Shown here: in pieces, positions 6,771-14,219 of the stretch
How positions within the stretch are numbered: position 1 is the stretch's first letter
Layout of the letters: each line of letters starts with the position of its first letter
Assembly: GCA_900546825.1 (NCBI GenBank)
Contig: UREE01000039.1
Span: 1-17,964 of the forward strand
DNA length: 17,964 bases
Reading direction: 5' to 3'
Source: an uncultured Collinsella sp.
GTDB lineage: Bacteria > Actinomycetota > Coriobacteriia > Coriobacteriales > Coriobacteriaceae
Position numbers and translations under genes: made by a program
The notes under the pieces: model-generated
What the model was told of the DNA's origin: nothing
The model's input: only the letters and a program-made list of their open reading frames with translations
Database searches by the model: none

Positions 6771-6823
6771 GATTCTGCCGAGACCATAATTGGGTCTCTG
6801 TCGGTTGTGCACGGGGCTTTTTT
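6753..6823 (+). terminator. Leader terminator controlled by antitermination
   Basis: Four stacked stems form a very long hairpin: GCTCCG (6753-6758) with CGGGGC (6812-6817), GCAC with GTGC, ACCGA with TCGGT, and GAGACC with GGTCTC at the top. TTTTTT (6818-6823) follows directly. It lies in the PTS leader, not after a gene, and overlaps the RAT by 18 bases. The remaining leader (6824-6961) holds no recognisable gene. Confidence 0.85.
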
Positions 6824-6961
6824 CATGTCGATCCACCCGGGAATCACATGCAAATCAATCTCTTGCCAACTGGTATCGCGCGCTGCGCAGGCGCGAGCGG
6901 AATCGTGCGTCTTGGTGCCGTGAAGTCCCACGGCCTTTAGTTGGAAGAGAAGGGATTCGAC

Positions 6962-8410
6962 ATGGCTGTCGATAACAAGAAGATTGCCGAGGACGTGCTC
7001 GCTGCCGTCGGCGGCGCCTCCAATGTGACGAACGCGACGCACTGCATGACCCGCTTGCGTCTGAACCTCAAAGATCAGTCCATTCCCAATGATAATGAAG
7101 TTAAGAAGATCAAGGGTGTGCTGGGCGCACAGTGGTCTGGCGGCCAGTATCAGGTCATCATTGGCCAGAACGTGCCGAAGGTCTATGACGCCGCCATTGC
7201 GCTGGGCGTCAAGGGCGAAGGCTCCATTGACGAGAACCTCGATGACGGCATCAAGGAGCCACTGACGGTCAAGACTGCAGGCAAGAAGGCCCTTAACTAC
7301 CTGTCCAAGACAATGTGCATGACGATCCCCATTATCATGGGCGCCGCCATGTTCCGCACACTTGCCGTACTTTGCGGCGACGGCATGCTCGGTATCTGGT
7401 CTGCTGATTCCGACATCTACAACTTCTTCTACAACTGGATTTACAACGCAGGCTATTATTTCCTCCCTGTTTATCTGGGTTGGGCTGCCGCAAAGCAGCT
7501 CGGCTGCAGCCAGCCGCTCGGCATGATGCTCGGCGGCGTGCTCATTGCCCCTGAGTTCATGACGCTGGTCAACGCTGCGGCGGATTCGGGTGCTACGACC
7601 ACGATGGTTTACGGCGTGCTCCCGGCTCAGCTGAACAACTATTCTGCGACCGTGCTCCCCATGCTGCTGTCTATGCCGGTGCTGATGGTCGTCGAGAAGT
7701 TCATGAAGAAGATCATCCCCGACATGCTCTCCACGGTGTTTGTGCCCGTGTGCACCATGGCTGTGATGACCCCCGTTTCCCTGTGCGCCCTAGCTCCGAT
7801 TGGTTCCATTCTGGGCGACCTGGTCGGCAACTTTATGTTCGGCCTCGGAAACGCTGGCGGCATCGTCACGATCCTCTCCCTCGTCGCCATTGCTGCGCTT
7901 TGGGAGTTCCTGGTTATGACCGGTATGCACCAGGTTCTGATTGCCCTCGGCATTGTGCAGGTGCTCACCTCAGGGTCTGACTCCTGCGTTATGGTCGCGG
8001 GTGCTATCGCTCAGTTCGCCACGTGGGGCATGGCCTTCGGTGCCTTCCTGCGCCTTAAGGAGGTCGACGAAAAGGGCGCTATGCTTGGTTTCTCGCTCTC
8101 CGGCATTGTCGGTGGCGTGACGGAGCCCGCGCTGTATGGCTGCGGCTTTAAGTATACTCGCTGCCTGGGTGCCATGGTCGCGGGCGGCGCTATCGGCGGC
8201 CTGATCGCGGCTCTCACTAATGTGACCACGTATGTTTTGGGCGCAACTAATATCCTTGGTATTACAGGTTATGTTGCAGGCGGAACTGCTAATCTCGTAT
8301 GGGGCTGCGTTGCATCGGGCACTGCATTTGTTGCCGCCGCTGCCATCGCCTACTTCTTTGGCTTTACCAAGGAGCAGCTCGACGAAGACGCTGCTGCCGC
8401 CAAAGCCTAA
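6962..8410 (+). CDS. PTS EIIBC permease, glucose/beta-glucoside family
   Basis: The protein has 482 residues. The N-terminal EIIB domain (about 1-85) carries the phosphocysteine in NATHCMTRLRL (C28). A linker leads to the EIIC membrane domain (about 105-470, roughly ten hydrophobic segments) with the family signature GGVTEPALYG (384-393). The protein imports a sugar across the cytoplasmic membrane while phosphorylating it. No EIIA domain follows, so EIIA must come from elsewhere. I chose the ATG at 6962 because AAGGGA lies just ahead; an in-frame TTG at 6941 has no support. The upstream antiterminator and RAT/terminator indicate induction by the transported sugar. The downstream ChbG-like deacetylase suggests an acetylated sugar such as an N-acetylglucosamine disaccharide, although this is not the lactose/chitobiose PTS family. 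The substrate is therefore uncertain (trehalose, sucrose, beta-glucoside or amino sugar). Confidence 0.93.
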   Translation: MAVDNKKIAEDVLAAVGGASNVTNATHCMTRLRLNLKDQSIPNDNEVKKIKGVLGAQWSGGQYQVIIGQNVPKVYDAAIALGVKGEGSIDENLDDGIKEPLTVKTAGKKALNYLSKTMCMTIPIIMGAAMFRTLAVLCGDGMLGIWSADSDIYNFFYNWIYNAGYYFLPVYLGWAAAKQLGCSQPLGMMLGGVLIAPEFMTLVNAAADSGATTTMVYGVLPAQLNNYSATVLPMLLSMPVLMVVEKFMKKIIPDMLSTVFVPVCTMAVMTPVSLCALAPIGSILGDLVGNFMFGLGNAGGIVTILSLVAIAALWEFLVMTGMHQVLIALGIVQVLTSGSDSCVMVAGAIAQFATWGMAFGAFLRLKEVDEKGAMLGFSLSGIVGGVTEPALYGCGFKYTRCLGAMVAGGAIGGLIAALTNVTTYVLGATNILGITGYVAGGTANLVWGCVASGTAFVAAAAIAYFFGFTKEQLDEDAAAAKA

Positions 8411-8436
8411 AGCATCCGTTCGGTAGGACAATTATC

Positions 8437-8470
8437 TGGGGCACTTGGCTGCGCTTCAAGTGTCCCTTTC
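8437..8470 (+). terminator. Hairpin between PTS and deacetylase genes
   Basis: GGGGCACTTG pairs with CAAGTGTCCC (8457-8466), ten base pairs with one G-U, then TTTCC. The weak T run suggests partial termination or an mRNA-stabilising hairpin that lowers expression of the downstream gene relative to the permease. Confidence 0.5.
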
Positions 8471-8487
8471 CGTAGATGGGGGTCAAT

Positions 8488-9252
8488 ATGAAGCAATTGC
8501 TCATTCGTGCCGACGATATCGGTTATTCGTATGCCGTTAACCTGGGGATTGCCCGTAGTATCAATGAGGGCCTGGTGCGCTCGGCGGGACTTATGCCCAA
8601 TATGCCCGAGGCCGAGCGTGGCTGGTCGCTCGTGGCGGATGTCGGCATTGCGGTGGGTCAGCATACCAACGTGTGCCTGGGCAAGCCGTGTGCCGACCCG
8701 GCGCTCATTCCGAGCATGCTCAACGAGAACGGCGAGTTCCATAGCAGCCGTACCTTCCGCGATCATTTTAAGCGCGGCGAGGAGTTGATAGACTTCGACG
8801 AGGCCTGCATCGAGATCCGCGCGCAGCATGACCGCTTTGTCGAGATCGTGGGCCGCGAGCCCGATTACTTTGAGGCCCATGCCGTCATGAGCAAAAACCT
8901 TAACCGGGCGATCTCGGCGGTTGCTCAGGAGCTGGGCCTTAAGGAGCAAAAGGCGAGCTTCGACCCCGCGGCTGTGGTGCATTGCGGAGATACTGATCTG
9001 CGCATGGTGATGCGCTCGATGGAGCCGGGCTACGAGCCCAAAGAGGCAATCATGCAGACGGTTCGCGAGATGGTGGACGGCGAGACGGTCGTCTTTGTGT
9101 GCCATCCGGGCTATCTCGATCGTTTTATCCTGGAGAACAGCTCGCTCACTACCGACCGCACCAAGGAAGTCGATGCGCTGATCGACCCCGAGCTTCGCAC
9201 TTGGCTTGAGTCTCAACCTGATCTTCGCCTGATCGACTACCGCGACCTGTAA
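8488..9252 (+). CDS. ChbG/YdjC-family carbohydrate deacetylase
   Basis: The protein has 254 residues. YdjC/ChbG proteins are metal-dependent deacetylases; ChbG removes an acetyl group from chitobiose-6-phosphate and chitotriose-6-phosphate. The start LLIRADDIGYS (4-14) holds the catalytic and metal Asp pair (D9/D10), GQHTN (57-61) supplies H59 and FEAHAVMSK (128-136) supplies H131, the D-H-H metal triad. A late CHPGYLD motif also fits. There is no signal peptide, so it acts on an imported, probably phosphorylated, substrate. I chose the ATG at 8488 because GGGGG lies five bases ahead; the in-frame ATG at 8476 overlaps that SD. It follows the PTS gene by 77 bases and is probably in the same transcript, which suggests an acetylated PTS product. 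No phospho-glycosidase is visible in the window. Confidence 0.9.
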   Translation: MKQLLIRADDIGYSYAVNLGIARSINEGLVRSAGLMPNMPEAERGWSLVADVGIAVGQHTNVCLGKPCADPALIPSMLNENGEFHSSRTFRDHFKRGEELIDFDEACIEIRAQHDRFVEIVGREPDYFEAHAVMSKNLNRAISAVAQELGLKEQKASFDPAAVVHCGDTDLRMVMRSMEPGYEPKEAIMQTVREMVDGETVVFVCHPGYLDRFILENSSLTTDRTKEVDALIDPELRTWLESQPDLRLIDYRDL

Positions 9253-9262
9253 GGACCCAAGT

Positions 9263-9293
9263 CACCACAAAGGGGACAGTCGCCTTTGTGGTG
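9263..9293. repeat. 31-bp near-perfect palindrome, REP-like
   Basis: CACCACAAAGG (9263-9273) is the exact inverse of CCTTTGTGGTG (9283-9293). The centre is also symmetrical (GAC-A-GTC), so 14 of 15 position pairs match around base 9278. It has no T run and a true terminator lies beyond it, so it is probably not the terminator. Its position after a gene fits REP-type intergenic repeats; only one copy is in the window. Confidence 0.6.
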
Positions 9294-9300
9294 GTTCTGG

Positions 9301-9333
9301 CGCCGTTGCCATTATGGCGGCGGCGTCTTTTTT
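9301..9333 (+). terminator. Rho-independent terminator after the sugar operon
   Basis: CGCCGTTGCC (9301-9310) pairs with GGCGGCGGCG (9316-9325), ten base pairs with two G-U, around ATTAT, followed by TCTTTTTT. It ends the PTS/deacetylase transcript. Confidence 0.88.
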
Positions 9334-9391
9334 GTCCGTGCGGCGCGGTAGAGTGTAGGCGGTTGAAATTTGCGTCCATCGAGGAGCTGCC

Positions 9392-11149
9392 ATGAACGAG
9401 ATCAAGTGCCCGCATTGCGGCGAAGTTTTTAAGGTCGATGCGTCCGGTTATGCGGATATCGTCAAGCAGGTGCGCGATGCCGAGTTCTCGCGCGACCTGG
9501 ATGAGCGCGTGAAGGCGGTCCAGCGCGAGGGCGAGCAGGCACTGGAGCTTGAGCGCTCGCGCTCGACGGCTGCTTTGCAAAAGGCAGAGTCTCAGCGCGA
9601 CGCTCAGCTTGTCGAGCAGAAGAACGCTGCAGCTCAGCAGCTGGCACAAGAGGTTGCCAAGCGCGACGCTGAGCTTGCCGAGCTGCGCGCCAAGCTCGAA
9701 GGCGCTGCCGCAGAGCGCGAGAGTGCAAGTCAGCGCGCGGCGGTTGAGGCCCGTTCCGATGCTCAAAAGGAGAATGCCGAGCTTCAGCGCGAGATCGACA
9801 ATTTACGTGCGCAGTTGGAGCGCAAAGATGATGAAGCCAGGCTTGCCGAGGCGGCGGCACGCAATGCTGCTCAAAACGACCTGTCCGCGCGCGACGCTCA
9901 GATTGCCGAGCTGCAGGCCAGGATCGCCGCGGCGGACAAGGCCCAGGAGATGGCGCTTGCCGCCGCCGCGGCAGAGTCGCAGCGTGAGCTCGATGCCGCT
10001 CGCAGCGAGGCCGAGCGCGCGCTTACTGACTATCGCGCGAAGGTGCAAGAGAAGTTTTCCGCCGCAAAGGCTCAGTCCGAGCAAGAGGCCGAGGGCCTGC
10101 GTGCCCAGCTGCGCGAGCAGGAACTGATGGCAAAAATGAACCTGTCAGAGGCGGTCGCCGCGGCGGAGCGAGAGCGCGATGAGGCACGTGCCAAACTGAC
10201 GAGCGAGCTGGCGGTGCGCGATTCTCGCGAGGAGCAAGCCAAGGCGGCACACGAGCTCGAGCTTGCGCAGGCCAAGCGCGCGAGCGATGACCTGATTCGC
10301 TACAAGGATGAAGAGATTGAGCGCCTTAAGGACATGAAGGTTCGCCTGTCCACCAAGATGGTGGGCGAGTCGCTCGAGCAGCACTGCGAGACCGAGTTTA
10401 ACCGTCTGCGCATGACGGCGTTTCCCAATGCGTACTTCGAGAAAGATAACGATGCATCCGAGGGCACCAAGGGAGACTTCATTTTCCGTGAGTGCGACGC
10501 GAGCGGCAACGAGGTCATCTCAATTATGTTCGAGATGAAAAACGAGAATGACGAGACCGCGACCAAGCATAAAAACGAGGACTTCTTTAAGAAACTCGAT
10601 CACGATCGTCGCCAGAAAAGCTGTGAGTACGCGGTGCTCTGCACGCTGCTCGAGCCCGAGAGCGAGCTTTACAACGCGGGAATCGTGGACGTGAGCTATC
10701 GCTACGAGAAGATGTATGTGATCCGCCCGCAGTTCTTCATTCCCATCATTACGCTGCTGCGCAATGCCGCCATGGGTTCGCTTCGCTATAAGCAGGAGCT
10801 GGCGGAGTACAAGCAGCAGAATATCGATGTCACGAACTTCGAAGCCAAGATGGAGAAGTTCAAGAACGATTTCGGCCGCAACTACGAGATCGCGAGCCGC
10901 AAGTTCCAAACGGCAATCGATGAGATCGACAAGACGATTAGCCATCTGCAGAAAACCAAGGAGGCGTTGCTGTCCTCCGAGAACAATCTGCGCCTTGCCA
11001 ACAAGAAAGCCGACGATCTTACCATTCGCAAGCTCACGTGGGGCAACAAGACCATGAAGGCGGCGTTTGACGAGGCACGCGGGGCTGCGGCAGAGACAAA
11101 CGATGAGCCAGCCGAGGCGGATTCGTATGAGGTCGAGGATGCCGAGTAA
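9392..11149 (+). CDS. DUF2130 protein: coiled coil plus restriction-endonuclease-like domain
   Basis: The protein has 585 residues. It opens with a half zinc-knuckle (CPHCG, 6-10). A very long Ala/Glu/Arg-rich coiled coil spans about 25-315. The DUF2130 domain (about 318-540) begins KVRLSTKMVGESLEQH and shows a PD-(D/E)xK-like pattern: GDFIF (D362) and, about 18 residues on, MFEMKNE (E381/K383). A second helical stretch and an acidic tail end the protein. DUF2130 proteins are widespread in bacteria without an assigned function; the fold suggests nucleic-acid cleavage or binding, which is inference. GGAG lies six bases before the ATG at 9392. The gene is flanked by terminators on both sides, so it is transcribed alone. 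The Ala- and Gln-rich coiled coil could form long filaments or a scaffold. Confidence 0.92.
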   Translation: MNEIKCPHCGEVFKVDASGYADIVKQVRDAEFSRDLDERVKAVQREGEQALELERSRSTAALQKAESQRDAQLVEQKNAAAQQLAQEVAKRDAELAELRAKLEGAAAERESASQRAAVEARSDAQKENAELQREIDNLRAQLERKDDEARLAEAAARNAAQNDLSARDAQIAELQARIAAADKAQEMALAAAAAESQRELDAARSEAERALTDYRAKVQEKFSAAKAQSEQEAEGLRAQLREQELMAKMNLSEAVAAAERERDEARAKLTSELAVRDSREEQAKAAHELELAQAKRASDDLIRYKDEEIERLKDMKVRLSTKMVGESLEQHCETEFNRLRMTAFPNAYFEKDNDASEGTKGDFIFRECDASGNEVISIMFEMKNENDETATKHKNEDFFKKLDHDRRQKSCEYAVLCTLLEPESELYNAGIVDVSYRYEKMYVIRPQFFIPIITLLRNAAMGSLRYKQELAEYKQQNIDVTNFEAKMEKFKNDFGRNYEIASRKFQTAIDEIDKTISHLQKTKEALLSSENNLRLANKKADDLTIRKLTWGNKTMKAAFDEARGAAAETNDEPAEADSYEVEDAE

Positions 11150-11166
11150 GGCATAGCGGATAGTGC

Positions 11167-11207
11167 AAAAACGGGGCCGCTGGCGATAGTGCCAACGGCC
11201 CCGTTTT
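11167..11207. terminator. Bidirectional terminator between convergent genes
   Basis: AAAACGGGGCCG pairs with CGGCCCCGTTTT (11196-11207), with an inner TGGC/GCCA stem. A/T runs on both sides let it serve the DUF2130 gene (plus) and the helicase (minus), which converge here. Confidence 0.9.
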
Positions 11208-11228
11208 ATTCCGTTCCAGTATGTTTGG

Positions 11229-13910
11229 CTAGTTCTCGAGCAGGTCCTCGATAAAGCCGACGCGGTAGTTTTTGAAGATTACCTCGCCGCCGTCTTGCGT
11301 GGCGTCCAGATCGACATCGCCCATGATGCCAAAATCGTGGTCGCCATCCTCGTCGGCAAAGATCTGGTGCACGTGCCATACGTGCGCGGTCTTCTCGTCG
11401 GACTCATCGATGGAAAACATCGCGGCACTGCGGGCGTCTCCGTCGGTGAGAATTTCCTCATGCTGCTCATGGTAGGCATCGAGGGCCTTTTGCCAGCGGA
11501 TCTCGCTCATGCCCCAGTCGTCGTCGAGTTCGCCCAGGTCGCGAATGTGCTCGCGGGCGGCAAGGGTCACGCGGCGGAAGAGTGCGTTGCGCACCAGCAG
11601 GGTGCAGCCACGGCGGTCTGCCACGACTTCATCGATGCCCTGCGGCGGTGCGGCGTCGAGTGCAGCGGGGTTGCCGGCGTTCTCCCACTCGTCCACCAGG
11701 CTCGAGTCCACCGAGCGCACCACAAAGCCCAGCCACGAGATAATGTCGCGCAGGCGTTCGTCGCGCTTCTCGATGGGCACGGTGCGGTCGAGCGAACGAT
11801 AGGCCTCTGCCAGGTAGCGCAGCAAAATGCCCTCGGAGCGGGCGATGCCGAGCTTTTGAATGTAGCCCTTAAAATCGCTCGCGCTTTCCAGCATATCGCG
11901 CAGAACGCTCTTGGGAGAGAGCTGGTAGTCGTTTGCCCAGGGCACTTCCTGGCAGTACTTGTCAAAGGCGGCGTCGAGCAAATCCTCGAGCGGCTTTTCA
12001 TACGTGACGTCTTGAATGCGCTCCAGACGCTCCTCATATTCGACGCCGTCAGCCTTCATTTCGGCCATCGCGCGGTCGCGTGCTGCGCGCTCCTGAGCGC
12101 GCAGCACCTGCTTGGGATCCTCGAGCGTTGCCTCGACCATCGAGATCAGGTCCATGGTATAGGTCTCGCTCTCGGGATCGAGCAGCTCCAACGCGGCAAG
12201 CAAAAACGGCGAGAGCGGCTGGTCGAGCGCAAAGTCCTCGGGCAGGTCGACCGTCAGTGCGTAGTCGATGTCCGGCGCGGCGTCAGCCGGAGCGTCGGGT
12301 GCGGGCGGCACCTCGGTGCGCACGACGACGCCGGAATCGATGAGCGTGGCGAAGATCTCGTCGGCACGAACCTCGAGCTTAGCCTTTTCCTCGGGGGTCT
12401 GCAGGCTCGTCTCGATGAGGTCGTGTACGCGGGCTCGGGCATCGCCACCCTGCTCGACCACGCTAATCACCATGGAGTGCGTGATGCGCAGGCGCGGCTT
12501 GAGTGTCTCGGGCTGCGTCTCGATCAGGCGCTCGAACGTCTGCTTGTTCCAGGTGACAAAGCCCTCGGGGGCCTTCTTCTTTTTAATCTTGCGGAGCTTT
12601 TTGGGGTCGTCGCCCGCCTTGGCCATAAGCTTGGCATTCTCGATCTCGTGCTCGGGTGCCTCGGCGATGACCATGCCCTCGGTATCGAAGCCCGAGCGGC
12701 CGGCACGACCGGCAATCTGATGGAACTCGCGGGCGCGCAGACGACGCATCTTGTAGCCATCGAACTTGGTGAGCGCGGTGAGCACCACGGTGTGGATGGG
12801 CACGTTGATACCGACGCCGAGCGTATCGGTGCCGCAGATGACGGGTAGCAGGCCCTGCTGCGCCAAGCGCTCGACCAGCAGGCGGTAGCGCGGCAACATG
12901 CCAGCATGGTGCACGCCGACGCCGCATCCGAGCAAGCGCTTGAGGATTTTGCCGAAGGCCGTCGAGAAGCTCGTGCCCTTGGCCGCCTCCTTGATGGCCT
13001 CGCGCTGCTCCTTGCTGGCAATGCCAAAATTGGCGAGCGACTGTGCCGTCGCAAGTGCGGCATCCTGGCTAAAGTGCACGATATAGAGTGGGGCCTCGTC
13101 GCGGCGCATGGCGAGCTCGACCGTGCCCTCGAGGGAGGTCGTCACATAGTCGTAACTCAGCGGAACAGGACGCGGGGCGTCGACGACCAGGTCGCAGGCA
13201 GCGCCGGTGTGCTCCTCGAGTGAGGCGGCGATGGCAGTGACATCGCCGAGCGTGGCGCTCATGAGCATGAATTGCGTGTGAGGCAGGGTGAGCAGCGGCA
13301 CCTGCCAGGCCCAACCGCGATCGGGGTCGGCAAAGTAGTGGAACTCGTCCATGGCGACGCAGCCAACATCGGCATCTTCGCCCTCGCGTAGTGCGTCGTT
13401 GGCGAGGATTTCTGCCGTACAGCAGATGACGGGCGCCTTGGTGTTGATATGCGTGTCGCCGGTGATCATACCGACGTTATCGCGGCCGAGCACCTGCACA
13501 AGGTCGAAAAACTTCTCGCTGACCAGAGCCTTGATGGGGGCCGTGTAATAGCAGCGTTTGCCCTGTGCCATGCCCATAAAGAGCATGCCCAGCGCGACAA
13601 GCGACTTGCCCGATCCGGTCGGCGTGCCCAGAATGACGTGATCGCCGGCGGCTAGATCCATGAGGGCCTCTTCCTGGTGGTCCCACAGCTCAATACCGCG
13701 ATTGCTCGTCCATTCAAAGAAGCGCTCGAAGGCCTGGTCGGGCGTGAGCCACGGTTCGGGCTCGCTGCCGTCCTCGGGCTCCCACCAGGTGGGGGAGAGC
13801 GCACCGAGCGAGCCGAATTCGGCTTCGGTTCCCGTGCCGCCCGAGAATGAACTGGCGGCTCCGGCACCGGAGACGGTGCTGGCGGCGATATCTGTCGTGG
13901 TCTGTGCCAT
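11229..13910 (-). CDS. Ski2-like DEAD/DEAH-box RNA helicase, DUF3516 type
   Basis: The protein has 893 residues. Helicase motifs appear in order: the Q-region LWDHQEEAL (75-83), Walker A GTPTGSGKS (95-103), APIKALVSEKFF (124-135), motif II DEFH (188-191), motif III SAT (218-220), HHAGMLP (334-340), CGTDTLGVGINVP (359-371) and motif VI QIAGRAGRSG (398-407). This order is that of Ski2/Mtr4-like ATP-dependent RNA helicases. The remaining half resembles the DUF3516 region of actinobacterial helicases. A non-conserved Ser/Gly/Ala-rich stretch fills residues 1-35. I chose the ATG at 13910, which has a weak purine-rich SD (GAGAGAAAG); a later start cannot be excluded. A role in RNA decay or ribosome/RNA remodelling is inferred from the family. 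The gene is transcribed alone and ends at the shared terminator at 11167-11207. Confidence 0.93.
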   Translation of the reverse strand: MAQTTTDIAASTVSGAGAASSFSGGTGTEAEFGSLGALSPTWWEPEDGSEPEPWLTPDQAFERFFEWTSNRGIELWDHQEEALMDLAAGDHVILGTPTGSGKSLVALGMLFMGMAQGKRCYYTAPIKALVSEKFFDLVQVLGRDNVGMITGDTHINTKAPVICCTAEILANDALREGEDADVGCVAMDEFHYFADPDRGWAWQVPLLTLPHTQFMLMSATLGDVTAIAASLEEHTGAACDLVVDAPRPVPLSYDYVTTSLEGTVELAMRRDEAPLYIVHFSQDAALATAQSLANFGIASKEQREAIKEAAKGTSFSTAFGKILKRLLGCGVGVHHAGMLPRYRLLVERLAQQGLLPVICGTDTLGVGINVPIHTVVLTALTKFDGYKMRRLRAREFHQIAGRAGRSGFDTEGMVIAEAPEHEIENAKLMAKAGDDPKKLRKIKKKKAPEGFVTWNKQTFERLIETQPETLKPRLRITHSMVISVVEQGGDARARVHDLIETSLQTPEEKAKLEVRADEIFATLIDSGVVVRTEVPPAPDAPADAAPDIDYALTVDLPEDFALDQPLSPFLLAALELLDPESETYTMDLISMVEATLEDPKQVLRAQERAARDRAMAEMKADGVEYEERLERIQDVTYEKPLEDLLDAAFDKYCQEVPWANDYQLSPKSVLRDMLESASDFKGYIQKLGIARSEGILLRYLAEAYRSLDRTVPIEKRDERLRDIISWLGFVVRSVDSSLVDEWENAGNPAALDAAPPQGIDEVVADRRGCTLLVRNALFRRVTLAAREHIRDLGELDDDWGMSEIRWQKALDAYHEQHEEILTDGDARSAAMFSIDESDEKTAHVWHVHQIFADEDGDHDFGIMGDVDLDATQDGGEVIFKNYRVGFIEDLLEN

Positions 13911-13943
13911 GTGTTTGCTTTCTCTCGCGATTGTCCGCCAACT

Positions 13944-13970
13944 ATTATGGCGTAGCGTCGCATCGATGCG
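13944..13970 (-). promoter_or_regulatory. Helicase promoter region: -10 candidate and palindrome
   Basis: On the minus strand CATAAT (13944-13949) is a -10 candidate 34 bases before the helicase ATG, without a good -35. Nine bases further upstream is a perfect 12-bp palindrome, CGCATCGATGCG (13959-13970), that could be an operator covering the promoter. Of the 309-base gap 13911-14219, the rest is the hairpin element at 14034-14152 and unassigned sequence. Confidence 0.3.
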
Positions 13971-14033
13971 TTCGCAGGCAAGAAAATGCAGGAAATGGGC
14001 GTTCTGCCCAGCCGTTTAGTGTAGTCGCTAGCC

Positions 14034-14152
14034 AAGTGAGTAGACTTTTTGCGATATTGCGAGCACATGACTTTTGCGCAAGGGTTCTACCTGCGGTTTT
14101 ATGTTTTGCTATGCGGGCTGTGCCTGGCTATTGCAAAAAAGTCTACTCACTT
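14034..14152. repeat. 119-bp long-hairpin element, copy 2
   Basis: The tips AAGTGAGTAGACTTTTT and its inverse, ending at 14152, match copy 1 (978-1096) almost exactly, and both cores are 119 bases. Inner arms pair within this copy (for example ATA at 14054-14056 with TAT at 14129-14131) although copy 1 has CTT/AAG at the same offsets. The loop shares TACCTGCG and TTTTAT-like sequence with copy 1. It lies 67 bases after the TrmB-like gene's stop and upstream of the helicase. The T runs are inside the stem, so it is not a standard terminator. Confidence 0.8.
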
Positions 14153-14219
14153 AGGTTTGAGGGCCGTTCGCTGGCGCCAATTTGCGCTTGTTTGCCGACG
14201 CCGCGACCATCAGAAGCCC

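Noticed and set aside
6824..6922. Short ATG frame in the PTS leader after the terminator
   Set aside because: It has only 32 codons, no SD and no similarity; it is probably just leader sequence.
11295..12848. 517-residue plus-strand frame opposite the helicase
   Set aside because: Long antisense frames are common in GC-rich DNA; the helicase has all motifs, while this one has none.
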